From assembly GCF_023898315.1 (NCBI RefSeq), contig NC_064622.1:178146178-178210177 (forward strand): a DNA stretch of 64,000 nucleotides, written 5' to 3'. Each line of letters starts with the position of its first letter. The first letter of the stretch is position 1. A program made the position numbers and the translations under genes. The stretch is from Schistocerca nitens. Its lineage: Eukaryota > Arthropoda > Insecta > Orthoptera > Acrididae. Under the pieces are notes generated by a model, which worked only from the letters and a program-made list of their open reading frames with translations, had not been told where the DNA came from and searched no databases. This document shows, one piece after another, positions 47,004 to 57,552 of this stretch.

Positions 47004-47386
47004 TTTCAATTTGCTGCCGCTCATACCTCACCTGTCTTTCAACAACATCTTTGCCTCTGTACTTCCACCTCGACTGACATCTCTGCCCAAACTCTTTGCC
47101 TTTACAAATGTCTGCTTGTGTCTGTGTATGTGTGGGTGGATATGTGTGTGTGTGCGAGTGTATACCTGTCCTTTTTTCCCCCTAAGGTAAGTCTTTCCGC
47201 TCCCGGGATTGGAATGACTCCTTACCCTCTCCCTTAAAACCCACATCCTTTCGTCTTTCCCTCTCCTTCCCTCTTTTCTGATGAAGCAACCGTTTGTTGC
47301 GAAAGCTTGAATTTCGTGTGTATGTTTGTGTGTCTATCGACCTGCCAGCACTTTCGTTCGGTAAGTCACATCATCTTTGTTTTTAG

Positions 47387-47405
47387 ATATATGTAATTCT
47401 AATTA
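47387..47405. repeat. 19-bp target duplication of the PLE-A palindrome (right)
   Basis: Second copy of the word at 45680-45698. Confidence 0.9.
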
Positions 47406-47806
47406 TGCAGATTTAAGTTTTATGTGGCTTCTAAGGTGTCTGGAATAGTTTCTTTGTATAGAACACTGGTGATTTTATTTCCTATCCTTGTTTTATGCAA
47501 GCTTGTACTCCATCTCTAATGACCTTTTTGACAGGATGTTAAATGACATCTTCCTTCTCTCTAGTGAATACCACGTGCTATTGTGTTCTGCAGCATCAGG
47601 GGTTGCTGTTCAGTCTCTTGTTGACATAAAATTTAGGTCTTCCAAACATGAGGCAAAGCAGGTAAGTATCAGCTACAGGTTTGTCTCTGTTGTTGATGTT
47701 GTCACCATCTCTTGCTCTCAGATATGCTGATCAACAAGAAGTGATTGCTAATCTGTACTCCAATGACAGCTTCCTGATTTGGCACAATGCAATGGCAGTA
47801 AGTAAC
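47406..47806. other. No gene recognised
   Basis: An 80-codon open frame (47488-47730) shows no domain I know. Confidence 0.4.
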
Positions 47807-48073
47807 GATAATGGTGTAGGCTGAAGCAATGAATTAAATTTGTACCAGTGCCAGGCTTCGAACCCAGGTCTGCTGCTTACTAGGCAGATGCACTAATCTT
47901 TGCACCACACTGGCACTTCAGCTACCACAGCTGCACGAACTGCCCTAACAGATCTCCCTACCTGATACAGATTCCAACTCACGCCTCAGCCCATTGCTGT
48001 TCCCCATTCTAAACTCGTATAAGTTTTGTTGAGGCTCTCAAATTAATTCATTCCTCCAGCCTGTATCATCACC
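47807..48073 (-). repeat. tRNA-like SINE with inverted ends
   Basis: The minus strand contains a tRNA-like segment with B box gggttcgaagcctgg and an anticodon arm tctgcctagtaagcag (AGT, Thr-like) near 47855-47930. About 33 bp at each end (47807-47841 and 48040-48073, shared aggctg..g.aatgaatta) are inverted copies of each other. Confidence 0.7.
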
Positions 48074-48492
48074 GTAGATAAAGGCAAGACTCAACATGCG
48101 TCTGGAACATCAACTGTATATGATTAATATATTGCCTATACCAGTAGTAAGTAAGCTGCTCAGAAGGTGGTTCAACAAGTCAGACTGGACACTTTCAAGC
48201 AAACTAAGCTGTGTTTGAATTTAGAGACAGAGTCCTGGATCAGGTGGATAACTTCAGCTATATGATCCACCACACTACTGACCCATTGTGCTGAAGTTTT
48301 CCAGGCAGCTAAAGAGGCAAGAGATGCCACTATATAACCAATAAAAGGCTTATTGTGATTTTTTTTTGTGAATTGTAGTTTATTTGTCTCATAACGTACT
48401 TAATCTAAATCATTTGATTGAGGTGCAGGAGACACGTCAAATTGTGGTAAAATTACACCACATACAAAGAACAGCTGATTTTAACAGACAGC

Positions 48493-48494
<2 letters not shown>
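48074..48494. other. No gene recognised
   Basis: Background ORFs only. Confidence 0.4.
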
Positions 48495-48529
<35 letters not shown>

Positions 48530-48535
48530 ACTTTT
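48495..48535. repeat. (TAA)n microsatellite
   Basis: About 13 TAA units just beyond the 3' end of a minus-strand LINE fragment. Confidence 0.95.
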
Positions 48536-48539
48536 GTTA

Positions 48540-49090
48540 TACATACAATAAAATCTAATAATTAATTACCCCTTGCTCAAATGATCATTTCATCCCCTAT
48601 GAATTCTTCTGTTGAATAGCAGCATTTCTCCCACAGAATCTGCTGTAGCCTCATTTTTAAAATTTCTGGCTTCTTATTAAATATGTTTTTTTCCCATTAA
48701 CTTGTAATATATTGTCAGCCCCATATACTGTGGAGTCCGTGCATATAATGCCAACTGGTGTGTGGATAGCATAAAATTATTTTTATTTCTTGTGTTATAT
48801 GTACGGTTAAAACGATTCTGATCAAATAATTTTTGTCTGCTGTGTAGGAAAATTGTAATGTCATACATGTACATGGAGAGAATAGTTAGGATTTGCAGTT
48901 TCCAAAATAATTGGTGGCAAGAGTCTGTTTGCTGTGCAGTACACATGTATCAGACTATTTTCTTTTGCAGTTTCAGTATTCAAGATATGCTACTTGAACT
49001 TCCCCAGTGAATTATCCCACATCTAATGACAGATTCAAAATAACTATGATAAGCAATTTTTCTCATACTCAAGTCGGTGGAATTTGCTAG
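48540..49090 (-). pseudogene. CR1-type LINE C-terminal fragment
   Basis: Minus strand: DLSMRKIAYHSYFESVIRCG, IIHWGSSSS, CHQLFWKLQILTILSMYMYD, TRNKNNFMLSTHQLALYART. This matches the C-terminal pattern GIIFWGNSS ... CRNLFRKLCILT ... of the copy at 54690-57541. A mariner remnant follows at 49093. It may be the far end of the LINE at 49963-54364, but about 100 codons are missing between them. Confidence 0.7.
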
Positions 49091-49092
49091 TA

Positions 49093-49962
49093 CGAGTGTG
49101 GTTTGGAAAGTTCTCAGAATCACCACGAGAAGTCAGGGCTAGTGCAACGAGTTGTTCATAGAATATTCATTGGACAGTTGCCTGTAAACACATGCCACAT
49201 CAGTGTTCTTGGAAGAGAGCTGTGGCAGTGACATGGCTCTGTTGTTTTTCCAATGTAGTGATTTCCTTAGATCGAAAAAATCAAGATTCGAGCAGTGGCT
49301 AAGTACTTTGTAAAGAAAGGTACGAAAGCAAAGGACATTCATGCCGATTGCCAGAATACACTGGGGGCCTCTGCTCCTTCATATTCAACTGTTGCCAAGT
49401 GGACAAATGAATTTAAATGTGCTTGGGAGAGCTTAGATGATGATCCGTGCAGTGGTCAGCCAAGATATGTCACTACTCCAGAAATCATTGCAAAAGTGCA
49501 TACATGGTCATGGAGGGTTGCCTATTGAAAGTGTATGAAATTGCTCATGCTTGCCAAATGTCATCTAAAAGAGTATATCACATTTCAACTGAAGAATTAC
49601 AAATGACAAAATTATCTGCAAGATGGGTGCTGCAACTATTGGCGCTGGATCAAAAATGCATGAGAATGGTCATATCGGAACAATGTTTGGCCTATTTTAG
49701 GAGAAACGAACAATATTTTTTGTGCTGGTTTGTGACCACAGATGAAACTTGGGTGCACTACTATACCCCAGAGACAAAACAAAAGTCAAAGCAGTTGAAA
49801 CACACTGATTCCCCACCACCAAAGAAAGCAAAGACAATTCCTTCGGCAGGAAAGGTCATAGCATCAGTGTTTTGGTACGCAAAGGGGATTCTGTTTGTTG
49901 ATTATCTCACCACCGGGCAAACAATTTTTGGAGAGTACTATGCTAACCTCTTGGACAAATGA
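49093..49962 (+). mobile_element. Mariner transposon, 3'-truncated
   Basis: It starts after TA at 49091-49092 with cgagtgtggtttggaaag, a mariner-type TIR, and is cut after the middle of the gene where LINE sequence begins at 49963. No right TIR is seen. Confidence 0.85.
49271..49962 (+). pseudogene. Mariner transposase, N-terminal two thirds, frameshifted
   Basis: The expected start codon is ATC (49271, IEKIKIRAVAKYFVKKG). N-terminal HTH region: KDIHADCQNTLGASAPSYST, VAKWTNEFKCAWESLDDDPCSGQPR. A shift near 49503 moves the frame to EIAHACQMSSKRVYHISTEE, then the first catalytic Asp in VTTDETWVHYYTPETK, and VFWYAKGILF (Tyr for the conserved Asp of VFWD). It stops at YYANLLDK. The HQDN and SPDLAPSD motifs are lost, so it is inactive. 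Confidence 0.9.
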
Positions 49963-52900
49963 CAGTGAATTGGCTATGAACCACTTATTAATGTCAATAA
50001 AAATTTGATTAGCTGCCCTTTCTAAATTGATGTTTGATTTACTATTTATTGCAATGTTTGTATTATCTGCAAATAAGACCAACTTGTCTTTTGGTAATGT
50101 AAAAGATGACAGGTCATTGATATATACAAGAAAGAGCAGTGGACCTAGCATGGAACCTTGGGGAACACCACATGTAATTTCTTCCCAGTCAGATGATGTC
50201 TGATGGCCTACCGCTGAAGTGTTACGTAATGACACACTTTGTTTTCTATTAGTAAGATATGACTGAAACCACTTTGCAGCACTACCAGTGATGCCATAAT
50301 ATTTTAATTAACTTAAAAGAATGCTGTGATTCATGCAGTTAAAAGCCTTTGACAGGTCACAGAATATGACAGTTGCCTCTAATTTGTTGTCTAATGAATT
50401 AAGGACATTTTCACTGTAAGTGTAAATAGCCTTCTCAGTATCAGAACACTTAAGAAACCCAAACTGTGACTTTGACAGTATGTTATTTTCAGTAAGGTGC
50501 TTAATTAGACACTTGAACATAACTTTTTCAAAGATTTTTCAAAAAGCTGGCAAAAGTGATACTGGTCGGTAATTTGATGGTATTTCTTTGTCCCCTTTCT
50601 TGTGGAGAGGTATAACTTCAGCATATTTAAGCCAGTCTGGGAATTTTCCTGTGATAAGTGATTGATTACACAAATAACTTAAGATATGACTAAGCTCATA
50701 TGAACACTCTTTTATTATTAACTTTGTTGGTATGTTATCATAACCACTAGAATGCTTTGATTTCAAGGACTTTATGATGGATTCTGTTTCTTTGGGTGAA
50801 GTACGTGTCAATTCCATTTTACTGAGATTGCTTGTGTGCACTGGTCTCAGATATGCCATTGCATTATTTACTGAACCTGACAACCCCATGCTATCAGTAA
50901 CAGAGACAAAATACTTGTTTAAATGATTTGCAACACAACATGCATTTGTTACCAAGGTTTCATTTATTTTTAAAGCTATTTGTTCCTCCTCATTTCTGGT
51001 CCTATCTGTCTCCGACTTAACTATATCACATATTGTTTTTATTTTATTGCTGGATGTATTTATCTTCTTCTCACAATGCAGTTCAGAGTTCAGTGGAACA
51101 AGCTGATGGATATTTTGAAGAGGGAAGGAGTAGGTTGGAAAGAGAGATGACTGCTACAGAATCTGTATTTACACCAAAAAGTAAGGATAAGGATAGGAAA
51201 TGAAATGTCAGAAGGAAGCAGCATTGGGCGAGGTATTAGACAAGGTTGTTGCCTTTCCCCACTGTTGTTTAACGTATACCTTGAAGAGATTATTACGAAA
51301 GGCTTAGATGGGAAAAGAGGAATATGTACTGGTGGAAAGAGAATAGAATGTATAAGATTTGCTGATGACATGGTATTAGTGGCAGAAAGTGAGCAGACAG
51401 TGAATAACATGCTGAAAGATCTGAATGAAGCTTGTGTGGAGTATGGGATGCAAATAAACACAGCAAAAACAAAGAGTATGGTCATTAGTAAAAGACGCAG
51501 ACTGTCCAATATTAAAATAGGACAATCTACCATTAAGCAAGTAAGTGCATTTAAATATCTTGGAAGCACAATAACTGAAGACTTGAGATGTCACCAGGAG
51601 GTGAAAACTTGAATTGATATAGAGACTGAGTCATTCAACAGAAAGAGAAATTAGATAAAGGACTAACAAAAAGGCTTGGCAAATGTTTTGTCTGGAGTGT
51701 GGCAGTATATGGGGCAGAAACATGGACACTGAGACGAGAGGATGAAAAAAGGTTAGAAGCATTTGAAATGTGGATGAGAATGGAGAGAATAAGCTGGATG
51801 GAAAGAGTGTGTAATGAAAGAGTATTGGAAAGGGTTGGTGAAAGAAGATGTCTGCTGAAGGTTGTAAGAGAAAGGAAAAAGAACTGGTTGGGACATTCAT
51901 TAAGAAGGGTGTGCTTGCTAGCAGATGCTTTGGAAGGATTGGTTTCTGGGAGAAGACTGAGAGGAAGAAGGAGATACAAGATGATAGACGACATAAAGGG
52001 AAGAGGAAATTATGTAGACCTGAGGAGGATGCGGAAGACCAGACAGCCTGGAGAACTACCATGTGAAAACCTGCCTTTTGGCAGAACACTGATGATGATT
52101 ATCGTAATGCAGGTGTTTAGATTTCTGGATAACCTTCTTCAATATTTTGCAGTAATTTTTGTAATGAGCTATAGTGCTAGTATAAAAGGTGTCCCTAAAT
52201 ATCAGATAGTTTCCTTTTTGTCTCACATGATATCTTTATCCCTTGTGTGATCCATGGTTTCTTATTAGGCTTCTGCTTGATTTGAGTTACCTTCAGGGAA
52301 AAAAATTCAAATAAAGTGCTAACTTTATTAATGAATGTTTTGTATTTTCCATTTGTGTCTTGGTTGCTGTAAACATCCATCCAATTAATTTCTTTGAGCA
52401 ATCTCCTAAATTTCTCAGTTTTTGACTGTTTAATTGGCCTTCTGTACTCAGTTCTGATAGATGTTTTACCCTGACAATTTTCAAAATTTAATGTTAGGTG
52501 TTGCATGTCATGGTCAGGTAGCCCATTTACTACTGGTTTTGTAATGTGGCTTAATTGCCTAGAATTGTCTATAAAGATATTATCAATGGCAGTCTTAGAA
52601 CATTTGTATGCCATAGTTGGGAAATTTACAGTAGAAACTAAATTAAATGACAATGTAACTGATTTCAGTAACTGTTCACTGACAGTGTTTTTCAGGACAT
52701 CTATATTAAAATCACCAGCAACCACTAGTTCTTTGTTTTTTAATTTTAGATGAGATAATAAATCTTCAAGACCATTTACAAACAGGTTGAAATTTCCTGA
52801 AGGTGCTCTATATATGGCTACTATTATAAAGGACCTATTATGAAATTCTATCTCTGTTGCACATGCTTCTAAGTGCTACTCTAAACAAATTTTATTAACG

Positions 52901-53250
52901 TCAATATTCTTAAATTTCAAACTGTTTTAACAAATGTGGCAACTCCTCCTTTCTCCATATTTTGTCTACAGAAGTAAGAGGCAAACTTAAATTCTGTAAG
53001 GTTTAACATATCTACATATCTATACCAGTGGTCACACCAGAGTGCAGATTATATCATCTGGGTTCGATGACTCTAATTCATCAATGCACATAAATAGTTC
53101 ATTAATTTTACTTCAAAGCCCTCGAATATTTCGATGCACTAAAGATAGTTGGCATTTCACATTTGCCGAGATGAAATTGGGTGGAAATAAAATTTCTGCT
53201 GATTGCTGTAAATTTTTAACCAACAGCCCATTTCGCTGATCCAACATGCC
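49963..53250 (-). pseudogene. CR1-type LINE ORF2: endonuclease and reverse transcriptase (broken)
   Basis: EN: LSLVHRNIRGL.SKINELF, YRAPSGNFNLFVNG, LVVAGDFNIDVLKN, TAIDNIFIDNS, VNGLPDHDMQHL. Linker: KPWITQGIKISCETKRKLSDI and HYKNYCKILKKVIQKSK, then the inserted RTE-like piece, then EKKINTSSNKIKTICDIVKSE. RT: LKSKHSSGYDNIPTKLI, LKYAEVIPLHKKGDKEIPSNYRPVS, KSQFGFLKCSDTEKAIY, FCDLSKAFNCMNHSILLS (motif A; FDCVNH expected), TCGVPQGSMLGPLLFLVYIND, VLFADNTNIAI (FADN for FADD). Several stops. Inactive. Confidence 0.85.
51082..52105 (+). mobile_element. RTE-like LINE, 5'-truncated, inserted in the CR1-type LINE
   Basis: Plus strand, flanked by aatgcag at 51075-51081 and 52106-52112; the host LINE frame continues across (VIQKSK..HY / HCEKKINT). 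RT part: GRGIRQGCCLSPLLFNVYLEE, CIRFADDMVLVAESEQ, SAFKYLGSTITEDLRC. C-terminal part: MAVYGAETWTLRREDEKRLEAFEMW, RISWMERVCNERVLERVG, KKNWLGHSLRR. It ends with a short tga/gat repeat. One stop and a shift near 51610-51690. Confidence 0.88.
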
Positions 53251-53389
53251 AGGATTATGCTGTTTGATTTCTTTCTCAAACTGAAGGTTTGTTTCAATCT
53301 TTACTTCTCTCAGAACTTGACTTCATTCTGTCCTACCTATCCTAAAAAAGGTGTTGTTCCAACACCTATTACCACTGGTATATTACCAC

Positions 53390-54364
53390 TCATGGCAGTG
53401 CCCCCCCCCCTCCCCACCCTATGTTTCCTGCTATTAGCTCAGCCAGTTTACCCTTCCCTTTCATGTTGAGGTGTAGGCCATGTCTAGTACAATCCCACAT
53501 ACTGAGAGAATCAACTGGAACCAAACCAATATGTGACCCCGCATCCGACCCAAGTAGTTGTTCCAACTCCAAATTAACTCTCCCGAAAGAAGAGTTTAAA
53601 TGAGGTCAGTCATGGCATCTCAGAACAGACACAAACTGGACACTGGTATGTCTCGTTGCTGATGCAATCTTTGCCAGGTCACACTCTATATTGTACCCAG
53701 AATCTCTTTCAATACTATTGCCCAGCCCACGCGCAATAACCACGGTGTCTTCCTTGGTAAAATCTTTACAGAGTGAACCTAAATCCTCTGTCACCTGAGC
53801 CAGACCAGCACTAGGTTAAAAAAATTGTGACCTGGTATCTGATCATAACTGGTCCTGCAAAAGTTGGCCTACACCTCTAGCATGTGAACTACCTAACAAC
53901 AAAACTTCCTTTCTCTTTGCTGACTTCCCTACATTCTTATTCAATTTTCTACTGAAAGTTTGTTGTACCCTCTCTACACCTACCTTTGTCTGAGGCTCAT
54001 CAGTTTCTAACTGAAGCAACAGGTCAAACTTATTCTTCACATTCACATGAAGCTGTCTGACAAAATTCTAGGTCTGTTCCTCCTGTTACCCGTTGCCACT
54101 TCCCACCTCTCTTTACCCTTCTCCCTCTTTACCCTGTTCAGCTCTTCCCTAGCCTGCTGTAACTGTGCCTGAAGGGCAGCAATTTTCCCCTCCTGGTTCA
54201 CTATTTTCCTATCTCTGCTGCATATCCTACAGAACCACTGATGAGTGTGATCCACTTCCCCATTTCCCACGCCGCTACAGTCACCCCAATAGAAAAAACT
54301 ACTGCAGCCATCACACCAAACCCTGCAGCTAACAATTCTGTGGCACATCAGGCACTTTCGTCAT
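53390..54364 (-). pseudogene. CR1-type ORF1: PHD-like finger, coiled coil, SGNH esterase (frameshifted)
   Basis: ATG at 54364. PHD-like Cys cluster: CHRIVSCRVWCDGCSSFF ... HTHQWFCRICSRD (54348-54210). Coiled coil: GKIAALQAQLQQAREELNRVKREKGKE. Esterase: block I VLLLGSSHARGVGQLL (~53900), GLGNSIERDSGYN (~53730), and C-terminal TRHGLHLNMKGKGKLAEL with the catalytic-type His (~53470). PHD and esterase domains are known in CR1 ORF1 proteins. Lesions: an extra base after the start codon region, a shift near 54040, a shift near 53820 and a stop near 53605. Confidence 0.82.
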
Positions 54365-54373
54365 GGTAAAAAT

Positions 54374-54563
54374 CTTACTTTAGCAAGAATAAGTCAAATT
54401 AAATTACTGAAAAACAAGAAAACACGTTTATGAAAGATTAGGTCTACTCTCAATCGTATGTAAACATACTTACTTTAGTGACAATAAGTTAGATTACCGA
54501 AAAAAAAGAAGAAAAACACGTTTACAAAAATTAGGCCTAGTTGCAACTGTATGTAAACAAAGC
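54374..54563 (-). promoter_or_regulatory. 95-bp tandem repeat in the LINE 5' UTR
   Basis: Two diverged units (54374-54468 and 54469-54563) both start cttactttag on plus and share aaaacacgttta, attagg and gtatgtaaaca. They sit immediately upstream of ORF1 of the minus LINE, where tandem promoter monomers occur in some LINEs. A promoter role is inference. Confidence 0.6.
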
Positions 54564-54689
54564 TACTACCGTATGTGCGAAGTTTTCATATACCGGAAAT
54601 TAAAATTTATGCTGTGTTTTGCAAAATAAGAGTTAAACAACAAAGGGATACACTTTTCATAATTTGCTGGAACATACCAGAACAATTAA

Positions 54690-57541
54690 ATGAGATTCTA
54701 TAAGTTTTACAGTGCTAATATACAGATCACCTTCAGGAAATTTCAACCTCTTCATAAAAAAATATGGAATCTCTGCTGTCCCATCTCATAGTAAAAAAAT
54801 GAGGAAATAGTGGTTGCTGGGGATTTTAATGTGGATTTATTGAAAAGCTCTGTCAGTGAACAATTATTGCAGTCAGTAACACTATCATTCAATTTAGTTC
54901 CTACTGTGAACTTTGCTGCTAGGATATGTAAATGCTCTCAGACTGCTACTGATAATATCTTTGTAGACAAATCTAGGGAGAAAAGTCATATCACAAAACC
55001 AATAGTAAATGGGCTATCTGATCATGACATGCAGCATCTTGTTTTAAATGTTGAAACTTCTCAGGATAAAAAATCTATTATATCTGAGTACAGGAGGGTA
55101 ATAAATAAGGCAAAAATTGAGAAATTCAGGAAACTGCCCAAATACACGAACTGGATAGATGTTTACGTCTGACTCAAATGAAAAATACAAAGCATTCATT
55201 AATAAAATTGCCTCTACTTTTGAAAATTATTTTCCCCTAAAGGTAACTCAAATCACACAGAAGTCAAAAAATAAACTGTGGATTACGCAAGGAATAAAAA
55301 TATCATGTAGGACAAAAAGGAGATTGTATGCACTATCTAGGAACAGCTCTGATGTTAGAATTGTAATGTATTACAAAGAATACTGCAAAATATTGAAGCA
55401 AGTAATCCAGAAATCGAAGTAGCCTTATTATGAGAAAAAGATAATTACATCAGGTAACAAAATAAAAACTGTATGGGATATTGTGAAGACAGAGACAGGT
55501 GGGGCCAAAAAGTAAGAGAAACAGATAGCTCTAAAAATAAATGAGACTTTGGTAACAAGTACATGTAGTGTTGCAAACCTCTTAAACAAGTACTTCATTT
55601 CTGTTACTGACAGCTTGGGGTTATCAGGTTCGGTGAACAGTGCAATGGAATATCGGAGACCAGTCTTTAAAAATATCTACAGTAAAATGGAATGATACTC
55701 ACTTCTCCCAGAGTAGTAGTATCCATCATAAAATCCTTAAAATCTAAATATTCCAGTGGGTATGATAACATATCAACAAAGTTAATCAGAGTGCTCATGG
55801 GGGTTGAGTTCTATCTTAAGTTATTTGTGTAATCAATTTCTTATCTGCGGAACATTTCCTGACTGGCTAAAATATGCTGAAGTTAAGCCTCTTTACAAGA
55901 AGGGGGATAAAGAGATACCATCAAACTATCGCCCAATTTCACTTTTGCTGGCTTTCTCAAAAATATTCTCCTTTAGCATCTGACTACAAATAATATATTG
56001 TCCAAGCCACAGTTTGGATTTCTTAAGGGTTCTGATATAGAGAAAGCTATTTACACGAATGTACTTAATTCATTAGATAATAAATTACAGGCTACTGGCA
56101 TTTTCTGTGACCTGTCAAAAGCCTTTGACTGTGTGAACCACAGCATTCTCTTAAGTAAATTAGAATATTATGGTGTCACTGGCGATGCTGCAAAATGGTT
56201 TGAGTCTTATCTATCTAACAGGAAACAAAGGTTGTAATTGCAAAACACCTCTGCAGTAAGCAGTCAGTCTTCACCTGACTGGGAGTTAATTATATGTGGT
56301 GTTCCACAAGGTTCCATCTTGGGTCCATTGCTTTTTCTTATGTACATTATTGACCTCTCGTCTGTTACATTGCCAGATGCTAAGTTTGTTTCATTTGCAG
56401 ATGATACAAACATTGCAGTAAGTAGCAAGTCAAGTACAGATTTAGAAATAGCTGCTAATCAAATTTTCACTGACATTAATAAGTGGTTTAAAACTAATTC
56501 ACTATCATTAAACTTTGAGAAGACCCACTATATGCAGTTCAGAACCTGTAAGAGATTTCCTTCCAGCATGAGTATAACATATGAAGACATGCAGATCGAA
56601 GAGGTTGACAGTGTTAAATTGCTGGAATTACAACTTGATAATAAATTCAGTTGGGAAGGGAAACCTAGAATTGCTTAAGTGCCTAAACAAGTCTGTATTT
56701 TCTGTGAGAATTATGTCAGATGTAGGAGATATAAATATTAAAAAACTTGCATATTTGCATTCTATTATGTCAAATGGGATCATATTCTGGGGCAACTCAT
56801 CACACCGAGCAAAAGTTTTTAGGGTGCAAAAGTGTGTGATAAGAATCATTTGTGGTGCAAATTCAAGAACATCTTGTAGAAACCTGTTCAGGAAACTTTG
56901 TATTCTAACCACTGGTTCTCAGTATATTTATTCCTTAATGAAATTTGTTGCAATTAATACATCTCTATTTCCAACCAATAGCTCAATACATGGTATCAAT
57001 ACTACGAATAACAACAATCTACTTACAGACCTAAAATCACTTACCTTGGTCCAGAAAGGGGTCCAATATTCAGGAACACACATTTTCAATAAATTGCCAG
57101 CACCCATTAAAAAACTTGGTTTCAGATAAAGCACAGTTTAAACAGAGTTTGAAAGAATTTTTAATAGTCAATTCCTTCTACTCCATGGATGAATATCTTA
57201 ACAGAGACTGTTAAGCGAGCTTAAGTAAAAATATCTGTTAGATTTCAGTTTTGACAACTCTTGGTCACAACAGTCAAGATTAGGTATTTTGTGTATGATA
57301 AATTTATTAATAGTGCATAACAGTGTTCATTTGACAGTGTGTTAATTCTGAAAATATTAGATGTTCCAGTCTACTACATTTTATTAACCTATTTTGACTA
57401 TCTCCTGACAAATGATCAGGGTAGTAAGTATTATATTCAAATGTTTTATGTTATACTTTCTGACATGTTCCACACCCAAGCGAATCAGCTCATTTTTTGG
57501 GTCTATGGAATGAAAACTGAATCTAATCTTATCTAATCTCT
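54690..57541 (+). mobile_element. CR1-type LINE, plus copy, 5'-truncated, with 3' end
   Basis: It begins within EN (LIYRSPSGNFNLF near 54715) and runs through RT and a C-terminal domain to a 3' UTR ending in an aatct-type repeat (tctaatcttatctaatctc) near 57541. It is the same family as the minus copy and lies head to head with it. Confidence 0.85.
54700..57130 (+). pseudogene. CR1-type LINE ORF2, plus copy (broken)
   Basis: EN: VVAGDFNVDLLKS, TATDNIFVDKS, VNGLSDHDMQHL. Linker: LWITQGIKISCRTKRRLYAL. RT: PQFGFLKGSDIEKAIY, GIFCDLSKAFDCVNHSILLS (motif A intact), IICGVPQGSILGPLLFLMYI, VSFADDTNIAVSSK (FADD intact). C-terminus: SIMSNGIIFWGNSSHRAKVFRVQKCVIRII, SCRNLFRKLCILTTGSQYIYS, HIFNKLPAPIKKL. 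Stops or shifts lie near 55170, 55420, 55500, 55690, 55980, 56237 and 56660. Catalytic residues survive but the frame does not. Confidence 0.85.
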
Positions 57542-57552
57542 AATCATCCTAA

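Larger units (their letters stand above)
45699..47386. mobile_element. PLE family A palindrome (head-to-head inverted pair)
   Basis: The left arm 45699-46589 (minus) and right arm 46599-47386 (plus) are near-identical inverted copies meeting at a 9-nt spacer (ttacactgc, 46590-46598). Each holds a GIY-YIG fragment, a UTR and an intact hammerhead-like core (minus 45835-45865; plus 47278-47308). The left arm is longer by about 30 bp at its outer end and by a CA repeat. The target duplication shows it inserted as one unit. Confidence 0.93.
49963..54364 (-). mobile_element. CR1-type LINE, minus copy, with ORF1 and most of ORF2
   Basis: Order on the minus strand: 5' UTR with a 95-bp tandem repeat (54563-54374), ORF1 (54364-53390), EN (~53250-52195), linker split by an RTE-like insertion (52105-51082), RT to 49963 where it joins a truncated mariner. 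It is the same family as the plus copy that starts ~330 bp to the right of its ORF1. Confidence 0.85.

Noticed and set aside
48495-48535. CRISPR-like or satellite array
   Set aside because: Plain TAA microsatellite; no spaced repeats occur anywhere in the window.
49093-49962. Functional mariner
   Set aside because: Start codon lost, frameshift, and the second and third catalytic motifs are missing.
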